This document shows, one piece after another, positions 51,015 to 63,071 of a stretch of DNA of 64,000 bases; within the stretch, counting starts at the first letter, position 1; every line of letters begins with the position of its first letter. Where the stretch lies: the NCBI RefSeq assembly GCF_031882575.1, contig NZ_CP134772.1, forward strand, positions 5,096,501-5,160,500. The letters are read 5' to 3'. The notes under the pieces were generated by a model. It was not told the DNA's origin. It did not search any database and saw only the letters and a list, made by a program, of their open reading frames with translations. A program made the translations under genes and the position numbers. The stretch is from Pseudomonas sp. VD-NE ins (GTDB lineage Bacteria; Pseudomonadota; Gammaproteobacteria; Pseudomonadales; Pseudomonadaceae).

Positions 51015-51109
51015 TCATCGCGGGCAAGCCCGCTCCCACAGTGATTGAGGTCGCTCACAAATTTTGTGTACACCACAGAACCCTGTGGGAGCGGGCTTGC
51101 CCGCGATGA
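51015..51109. repeat. Inverted REP pair, opposite configuration
   Basis: TCATCGCGGGCAAGCCCGCT first (51015), TGTGGGAGCGGGCTTGCCCG second (51084-51109). Lies between argJ and gst. Confidence 0.88.
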
Positions 51110-51136
51110 GGCCGGCAGCCCGCTCCACCTTTTAGA

Positions 51137-52354
51137 TCAGGTGCGGTATTCAGCGTTGATCTTCACGTATTCATGCGACAGGTCGGTGGTCCAGATGGTT
51201 TCGCTGCAATCGCCGCGACCCAACTCGATACGGATGGTGATCTCTTCCTGCTGCATCACCGCCGAGCCCTGGGCTTCAGTGTAGGTCGCCGCACGGGCGC
51301 CACGGCTGGCGATGCACACGTCGCCGAGGAACACGTCGATCTTGCTCACATCCAGATCCGGCACGCCGGCACGGCCGACAGCGGCGAGGATACGGCCCCA
51401 GTTCGGGTCGGAGGCGAACAGCGCGGTCTTGATCAGCGGCGAGTGGGCCACGGTGTAGCCAACGTCAAGGCATTCCTGATGGTTGCCGCCGCCATTCACT
51501 TCCACGGTGACAAACTTGGTCGCGCCTTCGCCGTCACGCACGATGGCCTGGGCCACGTCCATGCACACTTCGAACACCGCTTGCTTGAGCTTGGCGAACA
51601 GCTCGCCTTCGGCACGGGTGATTTCCGGCAGTGCGGCCTTGCCGGTTGCGATCAGCATGCAGCAGTCGTTGGTCGAAGTGTCGCCGTCGATGGTGATGCG
51701 GTTGAACGATTTGTTCGCGCCATCGAGCATCAAATTGTGCAGCACGTCGCGGGAGACGTTGGCGTCAGTGGCGATGTAGCCGAGCATGGTCGCCATGTTC
51801 GGACGGATCATGCCCGCGCCTTTGCTGATGCCGGTCACGGTGATGGTCACGCCGTCATGCTCGAACTGGCGGCTGGCGCCCTTCGGCAGAGTGTCGGTGG
51901 TCATGATCCCGGTGGCAGCGGCTTCCCAGTTGTTTTCCGACAGGTCGTCCAGCGCGGCTTGCAGTGCGCCTTCGATCTTCTCGACCGGCAGCGGCTCACC
52001 GATCACACCGGTGGAGTACGGCAGGATCTGACTGGCATCGACACCGGTCAGCTCGGCCAGTCTGGCGGTGGTGCGCTCGGCAGCGGCCAGACCCGGCTCG
52101 CCGGTACCGGCGTTGGCATTGCCGGTGTTGGTCAGCAAATAACGCACGGCGTTCTGCACGCGCTTCTTCGCCAGGATTACCGGCGCGGCACAAAAGGCGT
52201 TCAACGTGAACACACCGGCCACGGTCGAGCCTTCGGCGCAGCGCATCACAACGACATCTTTGCGCCCGGGGCGCTTGATGCCGGCCGAGGCGATACCGAG
52301 TTCAAAACCGGCAACCGGGTGCAACGTTGGCAAAGGACCAAGACCAACAGCCAT
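51137..52354 (-). CDS. argJ: Glutamate N-acetyltransferase / amino-acid N-acetyltransferase
   Basis: 405 residues. It transfers acetyl from acetylornithine to glutamate in the cyclic arginine pathway. The self-cleavage site is Ala188-Thr189 in PNMATMLGY, producing alpha and beta chains with Thr189 as nucleophile. Oxyanion residues lie in STGVIGE, and GGGNHQE is in the beta chain. It lies between secA and gst. Confidence 0.97.
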   Translation of the reverse strand: MAVGLGPLPTLHPVAGFELGIASAGIKRPGRKDVVVMRCAEGSTVAGVFTLNAFCAAPVILAKKRVQNAVRYLLTNTGNANAGTGEPGLAAAERTTARLAELTGVDASQILPYSTGVIGEPLPVEKIEGALQAALDDLSENNWEAAATGIMTTDTLPKGASRQFEHDGVTITVTGISKGAGMIRPNMATMLGYIATDANVSRDVLHNLMLDGANKSFNRITIDGDTSTNDCCMLIATGKAALPEITRAEGELFAKLKQAVFEVCMDVAQAIVRDGEGATKFVTVEVNGGGNHQECLDVGYTVAHSPLIKTALFASDPNWGRILAAVGRAGVPDLDVSKIDVFLGDVCIASRGARAATYTEAQGSAVMQQEEITIRIELGRGDCSETIWTTDLSHEYVKINAEYRT

Positions 52355-52476
52355 GAATGCGCTCCTTACTCAATGATGTCAGCACCGCCACGCGCAGTGA
52401 CGGTGGTTTAAATGGCAAAACGCCGCGACGGCAGGAGCCGGTCGCGGCGCGGGTATTTCAGCAGTTGAAACGGGTT

Positions 52477-55212
<2,736 letters not shown>

Positions 55213-55521
55213 ATCGGCAGGATCTTCCACACTAAAGGGATGGAGGGCGGCCCCGTGAGCGTCGCCCGTGCAGCCCTCATGGCCGCATGCGAACGAGCAT
55301 TCTACCCGGAAACGGAAGTGAGGAAAGTGGCGATGTTCCACGATGCTGGCACTGCGCTTTGACGGGGCTCACTTAAAATAGGGGCGTTTTGCTCAACTTC
55401 AAGTCATACAAGGCAGAAGTTAGTCGTTGATTTAATGGGTAAAGCGGGGGCAAAAGCAATGGGCGAGTGAAAGGGGTGCTTTCTGCTACCATGGCGTTTC
55501 TGTTACTTCAGGTGTTCGATC
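55213..55521. other. Gap between secA and the DUF721 gene
   Basis: 309 bp between divergent genes. No gene, terminator or clear promoter pair can be assigned. Confidence 0.4.
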
Positions 55522-55977
55522 ATGGCATTTCGCCCTCTTACGGCCAGAGCACCCGCCGTTTTGCTACGCGAAGCCAAGCCGCTCAAAGCCATCCTCGGCC
55601 ATGCCCAACGACTGGGGCATTTGCAGCGTCTGCTCGAAAGTCAACTGCAACCTGCCGCCCGGGAACATTGCCATGTGGCCTCGTGGCGTGAAGGCAGTCT
55701 GTTGCTGATTGTCACCGATGGTCACTGGGCCACACGCCTGCGCTACCAGCAAAAACGCCTGCAGCGGCAATTGCAGATGTTCGACGAGTTCGCGAGTCTG
55801 ACGCGGATTCTGTTCAAGGTGCAGCCGCCGACGGTTCAACGCGGGGCAGTCGGGCACACGATGGACTTGTCCACGGATGCAGCGGCGACAATTCAGGCCA
55901 CGGCGGACGGGATCAGTGATCCGGGTTTGCGCGCGGCGCTGGAGCGCCTGGCGGCACACGCCAAGGCCAAAACCTGA
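55522..55977 (+). CDS. DUF721 family protein, probable DciA helicase operator
   Basis: 151 residues. The first about 95 residues fit DUF721: LLESQLQPAAREHCHVASWREGSLLLIVTDGHWATRLRYQQKRL. Proteins of this family that lie beside secA/lpxC in Pseudomonas are DciA, which loads the replicative helicase in bacteria lacking DnaC. The C-terminal tail (about 115-151) is low complexity. The neighbour is secA, divergently, which fits this identity. Confidence 0.75.
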   Translation: MAFRPLTARAPAVLLREAKPLKAILGHAQRLGHLQRLLESQLQPAAREHCHVASWREGSLLLIVTDGHWATRLRYQQKRLQRQLQMFDEFASLTRILFKVQPPTVQRGAVGHTMDLSTDAAATIQATADGISDPGLRAALERLAAHAKAKT

Positions 55978-55987
55978 AGCAAAATCA

Positions 55988-56063
55988 AAAGATCGCAGCC
56001 TGCGGCAGCTCCTACAGATGAAACGCAATTCTCCTGTAGGAGCTGCCGCAGGCTGCGATCTTT
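55988..56063. repeat. Inverted REP pair, opposite configuration
   Basis: AAAGATCGCAGCCTGCGGCA first and TGTAGGAGCTGCCGCAGGCT second (56035-56063). It belongs to the group at 12261 and 35821, arms reversed. Confidence 0.88.
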
Positions 56064-56067
56064 GCTT

Positions 56068-57555
56068 TTAGCGGCGTTTGCTGCCTCCGAGTAATGAGCC
56101 CATCAAACCGCGCACCAGTTGTTTGCCAAGGTTATTGGCAGCCTGGCGCATCGCCGACTTCAGCGCCTGCCCGGCTGCCGTCCCGAGAAACTCCCCTGCC
56201 CTGTCGGCCAGGCTCGGCTCTTCAACTGCTGGCTTACCCGCTGGCACCTCGGCCTCCGGCGCCAGCCCTTTACGCCCCATCAGAATTTCATACGCCGACT
56301 CGCGGTCGATCGGCTTGTCATAGCGCCCCTTGAACGGCGAGCCGGCAATCAGCAACGTGCGTTCGGTCTCGGTCAACGGCCCGATTCGCGATTGCGGCGG
56401 CGCCACCAGCCCGCGCTGAACCATTTCCGGCGTGCCTTTCTCGGTCAGCGTGCCCACCAGCGCCTCACCAATTCCCAACTCGGTCAGCACCGACAAACTG
56501 TCGAATGCCGGATTCGGTCGGAAGCCGTCCGCCACTGCGCGCAGGGATTTCTGCTCTTTGGCGGTAAAGGCGCGCAAGCCATGCTGGATGCGCAGGCCGA
56601 GCTGCGCCAGCACGTCATCCGGCAAGTCCGCCGGCGATTGCGTGACGAAATACACACCAACGCCTTTGGAACGGATCAGGCGCACCACTTGTTCAAGTCG
56701 CTCCTGCAAGGCCTTCGGTGTATCGCCGAACAACAAATGCGCCTCATCGAAAAACAGCGCCAGCAGCGGTTTGTCGGCATCGCCGCGCTCCGGCAACTGC
56801 TCGAACAACTCGGCCAGCAGCCACAACAAGAACGTCGCGTAGACCTTCGGCGCCTCGTGCACCAGACGGCTGGCGTCGAGCAAGTGAATGCGCCCACGGC
56901 CGTCGGCGGTCGGTTGCAGAATGTCTTCCAGTTGCAGTGCCGGTTCGCCAAACAAGGCTTCGGCGCCCTGCTGCTCGAGGATCGCCAAGCGCCGCAACAG
57001 CGCCTGACTGGAGCCGGTGGTCATCAACGCCGCGTCTTCGCCCAGCAGTTGCGGATTGTCCTTGAGGTGATTGAGCAGCGCTTTCAGATCCTTCAGATCC
57101 AGCAGCAACAAACCTTCACGATCGGCGACCTTGAAGGCTGCGTACAGGGCCGACTGCTGACTGTCGGTCAGTTCCAGCAGGCTGCCGATCAGCAGCGGGC
57201 CCATTTCGCTCAGCGTGGTGCGCAGCGGATGACCGGACTCACCGTGGATACCCCACAGCGTCACCGGATAAGCCTGCGCCTTGTAATTGAGCCACGGCAT
57301 CCCGGCGATACGCTCGGCAACCTTGCCCTGCGGGTTGCCGGCCGCACCGAGGCCGCACAGATCGCCCTTGATGTCCGCGGCAAACACCGCGACCCCAGCG
57401 TCGCTGAACGCTTCGGCCAAACGCTGCAAAGTGACGGTTTTACCGGTTCCGGTGGCGCCCGCGACCAGTCCGTGGCGGTTGGCCAGGCGCATGGCCTGAG
57501 CAATCTGTTGGCCTGCGAGATCGGCGCCGATTACGAGTTGCGAGGAGTCAGGCAT
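56068..57555 (-). CDS. HerA-like ATPase, DUF853 (YjgR) family
   Basis: 495 residues. Walker A VAGATGTGKTVTLQ (about 35), Walker B LLALFFDEAHLLFGD, and QSPADLPDDVLAQLG resembles the sensor/arginine region of HerA/FtsK-type motors. The C-terminal tail (AGQALKSAMRQAANNLGKQLVRGLMGS) is family-typical. The function is undetermined. The ATG at 57555 is preferred to a TTG 12 bases earlier. Single gene. Confidence 0.9.
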   Translation of the reverse strand: MPDSSQLVIGADLAGQQIAQAMRLANRHGLVAGATGTGKTVTLQRLAEAFSDAGVAVFAADIKGDLCGLGAAGNPQGKVAERIAGMPWLNYKAQAYPVTLWGIHGESGHPLRTTLSEMGPLLIGSLLELTDSQQSALYAAFKVADREGLLLLDLKDLKALLNHLKDNPQLLGEDAALMTTGSSQALLRRLAILEQQGAEALFGEPALQLEDILQPTADGRGRIHLLDASRLVHEAPKVYATFLLWLLAELFEQLPERGDADKPLLALFFDEAHLLFGDTPKALQERLEQVVRLIRSKGVGVYFVTQSPADLPDDVLAQLGLRIQHGLRAFTAKEQKSLRAVADGFRPNPAFDSLSVLTELGIGEALVGTLTEKGTPEMVQRGLVAPPQSRIGPLTETERTLLIAGSPFKGRYDKPIDRESAYEILMGRKGLAPEAEVPAGKPAVEEPSLADRAGEFLGTAAGQALKSAMRQAANNLGKQLVRGLMGSLLGGSKRR

Positions 57556-57745
57556 TTTGTCACCCAATGGTTAATCTTTGATTGCGCATGGCCGATAAAG
57601 AGGAGTGAGAGACCCCGACCACAAGTCACGCCGGACATTTCCCTAAGGAGAGACGGAAATATCAGCTTGTTTTCACCCTTGCCCATTTTGCGCGCTTCTA
57701 TAAAAGCACGCCCTGGACATTAAGACCTTAGCGGAACCCCAAGCC

Positions 57746-59635
57746 ATGAACAAAAATCTGCGCTTCAGCCATAAAATTTTGCTTGCCGCCGCCCTTATCG
57801 TCATCGCCGCCTTCGCCTCGTTTACGGCGTACAACGACTGGTTGCAGCGCAATGCGATCCGCGATGACCTGAACAACTACCTCAACGAAATGGGCGAGGT
57901 CACTGCCGGCAGTATCCAGACCTGGCTCAGCGGCCGGATTCTGCTGATCGAGAACGCGGCCCAGAACATCGCCATCAACCCTGAGCCCGCCAACGTCGCC
58001 AGTCTGCTGGAACAGAAAACCCTGACTTCGACGTTCATGGCCACCTATCTGGGCGATGCCACCGGCCACTTCACTATCCGCCCGGATACGAAGATGCCCG
58101 ACGGTTTCGATCCGCGCGTGCGCCCTTGGTATAAAGGTGCCGAGAGCAGCAGCACCTCGACCCTGACCGAACCGTACATCGACGCCGCCACCGGCCAGCT
58201 GATCATTTCCATTGCCACCGCCTCGAAAAAGGCCGGCCAGAGCGTCGGTGTGGTTGGCGGCGACTTGAGCCTGCAATCGCTGGTCGACACCCTCGCCGCC
58301 CGGGATTTCGACGGCATGGGTTATGTATTCCTGGTCAGCGCCGACGGCAAGATCCTCGTGCACCCGGACAAGGCCCTCGTGATGAAATCACTGAAGGAAG
58401 CCTATCCGCAGGACACCCCGCGCATCAGCAGCGACTTCAGCGAAGTCACCGTCGACGGCAAGACGCGCATTGTCACCTTCGCGCCGATCAAAGGTCTGCC
58501 GTCGGTGAACTGGTACATCGGTCTGTCGGTGGACAAGGATCAGGCTTTCGCGATGCTCAGCCAGTTCCGCACCTCGGCAGTGATTGCCACGGTAATTGCG
58601 GTGGCGATCATCATCGCCCTGCTCGGCATGCTGATCCGTATTCTGATCCAGCCGTTGCACGTGATGACCCGCGCCATGGAAGACATCGCCGATGGCGAGG
58701 GCGACCTGACCAAACGCCTGACCATCGTCAATAACGATGAATTCGGCAGCCTCGGTACTGCGTTCAACCGGTTCGTCGAGCGCATTCACACCTCGATCCG
58801 CGAAGTGTCGTCGGCCACCGGTCAGGTTAACGAAGTCGCCCTGCGCGTGGTCGCTGCGTCGAACTCGTCGATGTACAACTCCGATCAGCAAGCTTCGCGC
58901 ACCAGCAGTGTCGCCGCGGCGATCAACCAGCTCGGCGCCGCCGCGCAGGAAATCGCCCGCAACGCCGCGCAAGCCTCGAATCAGGCCAGCGACGCTCGCG
59001 GTCTGGCTGAAGACGGCCAGCAAGTGGTGGATCGCAGCATTAAAGCGATGAATCAGCTGTCGAGCATGCTCAGTGCGTCGAGCAGCAATATCGAGTCGCT
59101 GAACAGCAAAACCGTGAACATTGGTCAGATTCTCGAAGTGATCACCAGTATTTCCCAGCAAACCAACCTTCTAGCGCTTAACGCGGCGATTGAAGCAGCG
59201 CGCGCCGGTGAGGCCGGTCGTGGTTTTGCCGTGGTGGCGGATGAAGTGCGCAATCTGGCGCACCGCACCCAGGAATCGGCGCAGCAAGTGCAGACGATGA
59301 TCGAGGAGCTGCAGGTCGGCGCCCGCGAATCGGTGAGCACCATGAGCGACAGCCAGCGCCACAGTCAGGACAGCGTCGAAATTGCCAATCTCGCCGGGGA
59401 GCGCTTGAACAGCGTGACGCAGCGCATTGGCGAGATCGACGGGATGAACCAGTCGGTGGCCACGGCGACCGAGGAGCAGACCGCTGTTGTTGAGTCGATC
59501 AATGTCGATATCACCGAGATCAATACGCTGAACCAGGAAGGTGTGGAGAACTTGCAGGCGACGTTGCGGGCGTGTTCGGATCTGGAGCAGCAGGCTTCGC
59601 GTCTGAAGCAGTTGGTTGGCAGCTTCCGCATCTAA
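57746..59635 (+). CDS. Amino-acid chemoreceptor, PctA/PctB/PctC type
   Basis: 629 residues, the length of the Pct receptors. Membrane helix about 10-29, dCache_1 periplasmic domain (about 35-275), second helix about 278-302, HAMP, and signalling domain with tip [20 protein letters not shown]. In the membrane-distal pocket Arg126, Trp128, Tyr129 (RPWYKGA), Tyr144 (PYIDAATGQ) and Asp173 (GGDLSL) are exactly at the PctA positions that hold the amino and carboxyl groups of amino acids. Position 121 is Phe, where I recall Tyr in PctA. Side-chain selectivity cannot be predicted. Confidence 0.93.
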   Translation: MNKNLRFSHKILLAAALIVIAAFASFTAYNDWLQRNAIRDDLNNYLNEMGEVTAGSIQTWLSGRILLIENAAQNIAINPEPANVASLLEQKTLTSTFMATYLGDATGHFTIRPDTKMPDGFDPRVRPWYKGAESSSTSTLTEPYIDAATGQLIISIATASKKAGQSVGVVGGDLSLQSLVDTLAARDFDGMGYVFLVSADGKILVHPDKALVMKSLKEAYPQDTPRISSDFSEVTVDGKTRIVTFAPIKGLPSVNWYIGLSVDKDQAFAMLSQFRTSAVIATVIAVAIIIALLGMLIRILIQPLHVMTRAMEDIADGEGDLTKRLTIVNNDEFGSLGTAFNRFVERIHTSIREVSSATGQVNEVALRVVAASNSSMYNSDQQASRTSSVAAAINQLGAAAQEIARNAAQASNQASDARGLAEDGQQVVDRSIKAMNQLSSMLSASSSNIESLNSKTVNIGQILEVITSISQQTNLLALNAAIEAARAGEAGRGFAVVADEVRNLAHRTQESAQQVQTMIEELQVGARESVSTMSDSQRHSQDSVEIANLAGERLNSVTQRIGEIDGMNQSVATATEEQTAVVESINVDITEINTLNQEGVENLQATLRACSDLEQQASRLKQLVGSFRI

Positions 59636-59651
59636 GATCAAAAGCCTACCC

Positions 59652-59839
59652 CCTCACCCCAGCCCTCCCGAAACGTCGGACCGCCCCCAAGGGGGCGAGG
59701 GGGAAAGGGAGCAGATCTTCATGCTTTTCAGAACCTGAGTTCGACTCAGGTCTCTCAAGTCGGCGTACCTCCAACATCCACCACGGTCAGTCCCCTCTCC
59801 CTCCGGGCGGTCCGACGTTTCGGGAGGGTTAGGGTGAGG
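59652..59839. repeat. Palindrome-ended dispersed element, 188 bp, 35-bp terminal repeats
   Basis: The left end runs 59652-59686 and the right end 59805-59839, matching at about 33 of 35 positions, and both contain CGAAACGTCGGACCGCC. Body and ends resemble the elements at 5497 and 13741 (CCACGGTC, CCCCTCTCCCTCCGGG). No gene within; together with 59840-59946 it fills the gap before the operon. Confidence 0.85.
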
Positions 59840-59946
59840 GGCTCTTCCGCTCTGAAGCTCTTCAGCCCACCGCGCAATCCCGACCGAACATCTATTCTTG
59901 ATAAAGGTCAACCAAGGGAGAACCACGCAGCGGAGGGTTGATCACC

Positions 59947-61059
59947 GTGCACATCGCCGACATCACCATGTTCTACGCCCCGGCCAGCGGTGGCGTGCGG
60001 ACTTATCTGGATGCCAAACACCGCCGGTTGAGCGTCAAGCCCGGCATTCGCCACAGTCTGTTGATTCCCGGCGCGCACTTCAGCGAGCACGATGGCGTTT
60101 ACACGGTTCCCGCCCCCGCCCTGCCCTTCGGCAAAGGTTATCGATTTCCCGTTCGCCTCGCCCCTTGGCGCAATGTCCTGCAGGGGTTGCAGCCTGACCT
60201 GATCGAGGTCGGCGACCCTTACCTGACTGCCTGGGCAGCACTGGATGCCCGCCGGCAACTGGATGTGCCAGTGATCGGTTTCTATCACTCGGATCTGCCA
60301 TTGCTGATCAGCAATCGCATGGGCCATTGGGTCACGCCGAATATCGAGGCGTACGTCACCAGGCTTTACGGCAACTTCGACCGAGTGCTCGCGCCCAGTC
60401 AGGTCATGGCTGACAAGCTCAGCGGCCTCGGCGTACGCAATGTCTTCGTGCAACCGTTGGGCGTCGATCTGCAGACCTTTCACCCCAGCGCCCGCGACCC
60501 GCAACTGCGCGCAGAACTGGGCATCGCCGAAGACACCCGGTTGCTGATTTTTGCCGGGCGCGGTTCGAAAGAGAAAAACCTGCCGGTACTGCTCAAATGC
60601 ATGCAACGCCTCGGCCCGCGCTATCACTTGCTGCTGGTCGGTTCGTCGATGCCCACGGCCGTGCCGGACAACGTCAGCGTAATCGATGAATTCTGCCCCG
60701 CGCCACGCGTCGCGCAGTTGATGGCCAGTGCCGATGCGTTGATCCATGCCGGTGATCAGGAAACGTTTGGCCTGGTGATCCTCGAAGCCATGGCTTGCGG
60801 CATTCCAGTGGTGGCGGTGGCTGCCGGGGCGCTCGGAGAGATTGTCACGGAGTCCTGCGGCCTGCTGTGCGCGCCAAACAACCCGCAGGCGATGGCCAAT
60901 GCCGTGCGCGAACTGTTCAGTCGCGGCTGCGGCAAACTGGGCGCACAGGCCCGCCAGCATGTCGAAACCCACTACGCCTGGGACACTGTGGTTGACAGTT
61001 TGCTGGGCCATTATCACGCGGTACTTGGGCATACACTGCCGCGGGTGGCCAATGGTTGA
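59947..61059 (+). CDS. Glycosyltransferase family 4
   Basis: 370 residues, GT-B fold. The N-terminal half begins with FYAPASGGVRTYL, the GGxxR(T/Y) loop that closes on the acceptor; the C-terminal half has VGxxxxxKN-like FAGRGSKEKNLPVLL and the nucleotide-sugar motif HAGDQETFGLVILEAMACG with the conserved E-x7-E. No signal peptide or membrane helix, so a cytoplasmic or membrane-surface enzyme. GTG at 59947 is chosen: GGAGGG ends 9 bases upstream, while TTG at 59938 abuts it. First gene of a three-gene operon. Donor and acceptor unknown. Confidence 0.9.
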   Translation: MHIADITMFYAPASGGVRTYLDAKHRRLSVKPGIRHSLLIPGAHFSEHDGVYTVPAPALPFGKGYRFPVRLAPWRNVLQGLQPDLIEVGDPYLTAWAALDARRQLDVPVIGFYHSDLPLLISNRMGHWVTPNIEAYVTRLYGNFDRVLAPSQVMADKLSGLGVRNVFVQPLGVDLQTFHPSARDPQLRAELGIAEDTRLLIFAGRGSKEKNLPVLLKCMQRLGPRYHLLLVGSSMPTAVPDNVSVIDEFCPAPRVAQLMASADALIHAGDQETFGLVILEAMACGIPVVAVAAGALGEIVTESCGLLCAPNNPQAMANAVRELFSRGCGKLGAQARQHVETHYAWDTVVDSLLGHYHAVLGHTLPRVANG

Positions 61060-61828
61060 ATCGATGAACAATCCCGCCGTGTTGCTGGTACTGCACGACG
61101 TGGCACCGTCGACGTGGGCGGATTACCAACCGTTTGTCGAGGCGGTCGACGCATTGGGCAATGTGCCAATGACGTGGCTGGTCGTACCGAACTTCCACCG
61201 GCACAACACCCTCGACGCTCACCCGGCATTTTGTCGAATGCTCGACACGCGCGTCGCCCGTGGCGATGAGTTGGCGCTGCACGGTTATTTTCACGATGAC
61301 CAGGAGCCCCGCCCGACAACACCGCGCGACTGGTTCATGCGCCGTATTTATACCCATGAAGGCGAGTTCTATCGTTTGTCCCGGGAAACCGCTCTCGCCC
61401 GCCTGCGCGACGGCATCGAAGTTTTCCAGCGCCATGACTGGCCGCTGCACGGTTTCGTCGCTCCGGCGTGGTTGATGAGCGACGGCACACGCCAGGCCCT
61501 GCGCGAGTTACCGCTGAGCTACACCAGTGATCCGCAACATCTTTATCGTTTGCCGGATTTCAGCGCTATCGACGTCCCCGGTCTGGTCTGGAGCGCCCGC
61601 AGTGCCTGGCGCCGTGGCTTGTCGAAAATCGTCAGCGAGCAGCGTCAACAGCGCTGGCGCCAGGCACCGGTGATTCGGCTAGGCTTGCACCCTGTGGACA
61701 TGCGCCATGGTTTCTCCCGTGATTACTGGTTACACACCCTTGAACGCTTGCTGGCCGAAGGACGCGTACCGATGAGCAAAATCAACTGGCTTGCGCAACA
61801 GCACGGTCACCAGGAATGCGCCGCATGA
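61052..61828 (+). CDS. Polysaccharide deacetylase-like protein (DUF2334/NodB fold)
   Basis: 258 residues. Metal-binding residues of the NodB fold are evident: Asp16 in LLVLHDVAPS and His77/His81 in ALHGYFHDD (H-x3-H). LGLHPVDM near the C-terminus resembles the last motif of the family. No signal peptide, so it acts in the cytoplasm, unlike most cell-wall deacetylases. It overlaps the glycosyltransferase by 8 bases and the next gene by 4; an ATG at 61064 is an alternative start. Likely removes an acyl group from the sugar made by its neighbour. Confidence 0.85.
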   Translation: MVESMNNPAVLLVLHDVAPSTWADYQPFVEAVDALGNVPMTWLVVPNFHRHNTLDAHPAFCRMLDTRVARGDELALHGYFHDDQEPRPTTPRDWFMRRIYTHEGEFYRLSRETALARLRDGIEVFQRHDWPLHGFVAPAWLMSDGTRQALRELPLSYTSDPQHLYRLPDFSAIDVPGLVWSARSAWRRGLSKIVSEQRQQRWRQAPVIRLGLHPVDMRHGFSRDYWLHTLERLLAEGRVPMSKINWLAQQHGHQECAA

Positions 61829-62823
61829 GTCGCAGCCTTCTGTTGCTCATCGGCCTGCTTGCGGCGGTGCTGATCCCCGTTGTGCTGGGTGGCGGTGAAA
61901 CCTGGGCGCGGCTGCAAAGTTTCCCTTTGCACTGGTTGCTGATCATGTTCGGCATGATTCTGCTGTGCTGGGGCATCAATACCCTGCGCCTGCGCTTGCT
62001 GCTCGGGGATCAACGCGAGCGCGTCACGCCACTGAAAAGTCTTGGCGTGGTCATGGCCGCCGAATTCGCCTATTGCGCAACACCCGGCGGCAGTGGCGGA
62101 CCGCTGACGATCATGGCCCTGCTGGCGCGCTGCGGCGTACGTCCGGCCCGGGGCAGCGCGGTGTTTGCCATGGATCAGCTCAGCGACTTGCTGTTCTTTC
62201 TCTGCGCCCTCAGCGGGATTCTGATCTATGCGTTGTTCCAGCACCTCAGTGATCGACTGGAGTGGTTGCTGAGCGTCAGTGCGGTGTCATTGTTCGGCGG
62301 TTTGTTCAGTTGCGTGCTGGTTGCGCGTTATCACCGCGCCTTGATTCGCCTGAGCGGTCGCCTGTTGGCAAGGATGAACGTCAAGGCCAGCACCCGCCGT
62401 CGCTGGGCGCGCAAGTTGTTGCATTTTCTTGCCGCGTTCACCGACACCCTGAAGTTGCCTTGGCAAACATTGATCAAAGTATTCGCCCTGACCTGCGTGC
62501 ATTGGTTGCTGCGATACAGCGTGCTGTATCTGGCGCTGCGCGGGTTGGGCGCCGACTTGCAGTGGGCGTGGAGTTTTCTGGTGCAGATGCTTTCGCTCGG
62601 GGCCGGGCAATTCAGTCTGCTGCCGGGCGGAGCCGGGGCGGCGGAGTTGACGTCGGCAGCGCTGCTGGCGCCGATGGTAGGGAAATCCACCGCAGCGGCG
62701 GCGATTCTGATTTGGCGGGTGGTGACGTATTACTTCTATCTGGTGGTGGGCGGCCCGGTATTTCTGTTGATGCTGGGGCGGCCACTGTTGAAGAAGCTGA
62801 TGAACGTCAGACAGGCTTCTTGA
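61825..62823 (+). CDS. Flippase-like integral membrane protein (LPG synthase TM / UPF0104 family)
   Basis: 332 residues with about eight membrane helices. Family motifs: EFAYCATPGGSGGPLTIMALLAR in the first third and GAGQFSLLPGGAGAAELTSAALL in the last. These proteins share the membrane domain of MprF, which flips aminoacylated phosphatidylglycerol; stand-alone forms are believed to move lipids or glycolipids. No MprF synthase domain is attached. The ATG overlaps the deacetylase stop (ATGA, 61825-61828). Last gene of the operon; its 3' end overlaps the convergent small gene by 17 bases. Confidence 0.85.
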   Translation: MSRSLLLLIGLLAAVLIPVVLGGGETWARLQSFPLHWLLIMFGMILLCWGINTLRLRLLLGDQRERVTPLKSLGVVMAAEFAYCATPGGSGGPLTIMALLARCGVRPARGSAVFAMDQLSDLLFFLCALSGILIYALFQHLSDRLEWLLSVSAVSLFGGLFSCVLVARYHRALIRLSGRLLARMNVKASTRRRWARKLLHFLAAFTDTLKLPWQTLIKVFALTCVHWLLRYSVLYLALRGLGADLQWAWSFLVQMLSLGAGQFSLLPGGAGAAELTSAALLAPMVGKSTAAAAILIWRVVTYYFYLVVGGPVFLLMLGRPLLKKLMNVRQAS

Positions 62824-62986
62824 CGTCGTCCTGCTCCTGTTCCTTGAGTTGTTCCCACAACTCGGCAGCACCGGGAAACTCGGTACCATCCTCAGGGCTC
62901 ATGTCCTCGGGATCATATCGACTCAAACAACCCTCGCCCAACGTTGCCGGTGCTTTGGAAGTGGCTTTGTCCAGTGGATCACTCAT
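62807..62986 (-). CDS. Small conserved-looking hypothetical protein
   Basis: 59 residues, very acidic and polar (YDPEDMSPEDGTEFPGAAELWEQLKEQEQDD), no membrane segment or cysteine motif beyond one Cys. The ATG at 62986 is 8 bases after GAGG. Its 3' end overlaps the flippase gene tail for 17 bases in opposite direction. I do not recognise a function. It follows purU on the same strand at 85 bp. Confidence 0.6.
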   Translation of the reverse strand: MSDPLDKATSKAPATLGEGCLSRYDPEDMSPEDGTEFPGAAELWEQLKEQEQDDVKKPV

Positions 62987-63013
62987 GGGCATTTCCTCGG
63001 GGCTTGAATGAAC

Positions 63014-63049
63014 AAGGGTCTGAGCGATTGAACGCCCAGACCCTTGGTT
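63014..63049 (+). terminator. Hairpin between the small gene and purU
   Basis: AAGGGTCTG (63014-63022) pairs with CAGACCCTT (63037-63045), with GGTTTTT following on the plus strand. Its T run points in the plus direction, so it could end the flippase operon after read-through; in the minus direction it is a weak stop for purU. Confidence 0.5.
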
Positions 63050-63071
63050 TTTCAAGCCTGCGTGAGTTCGA

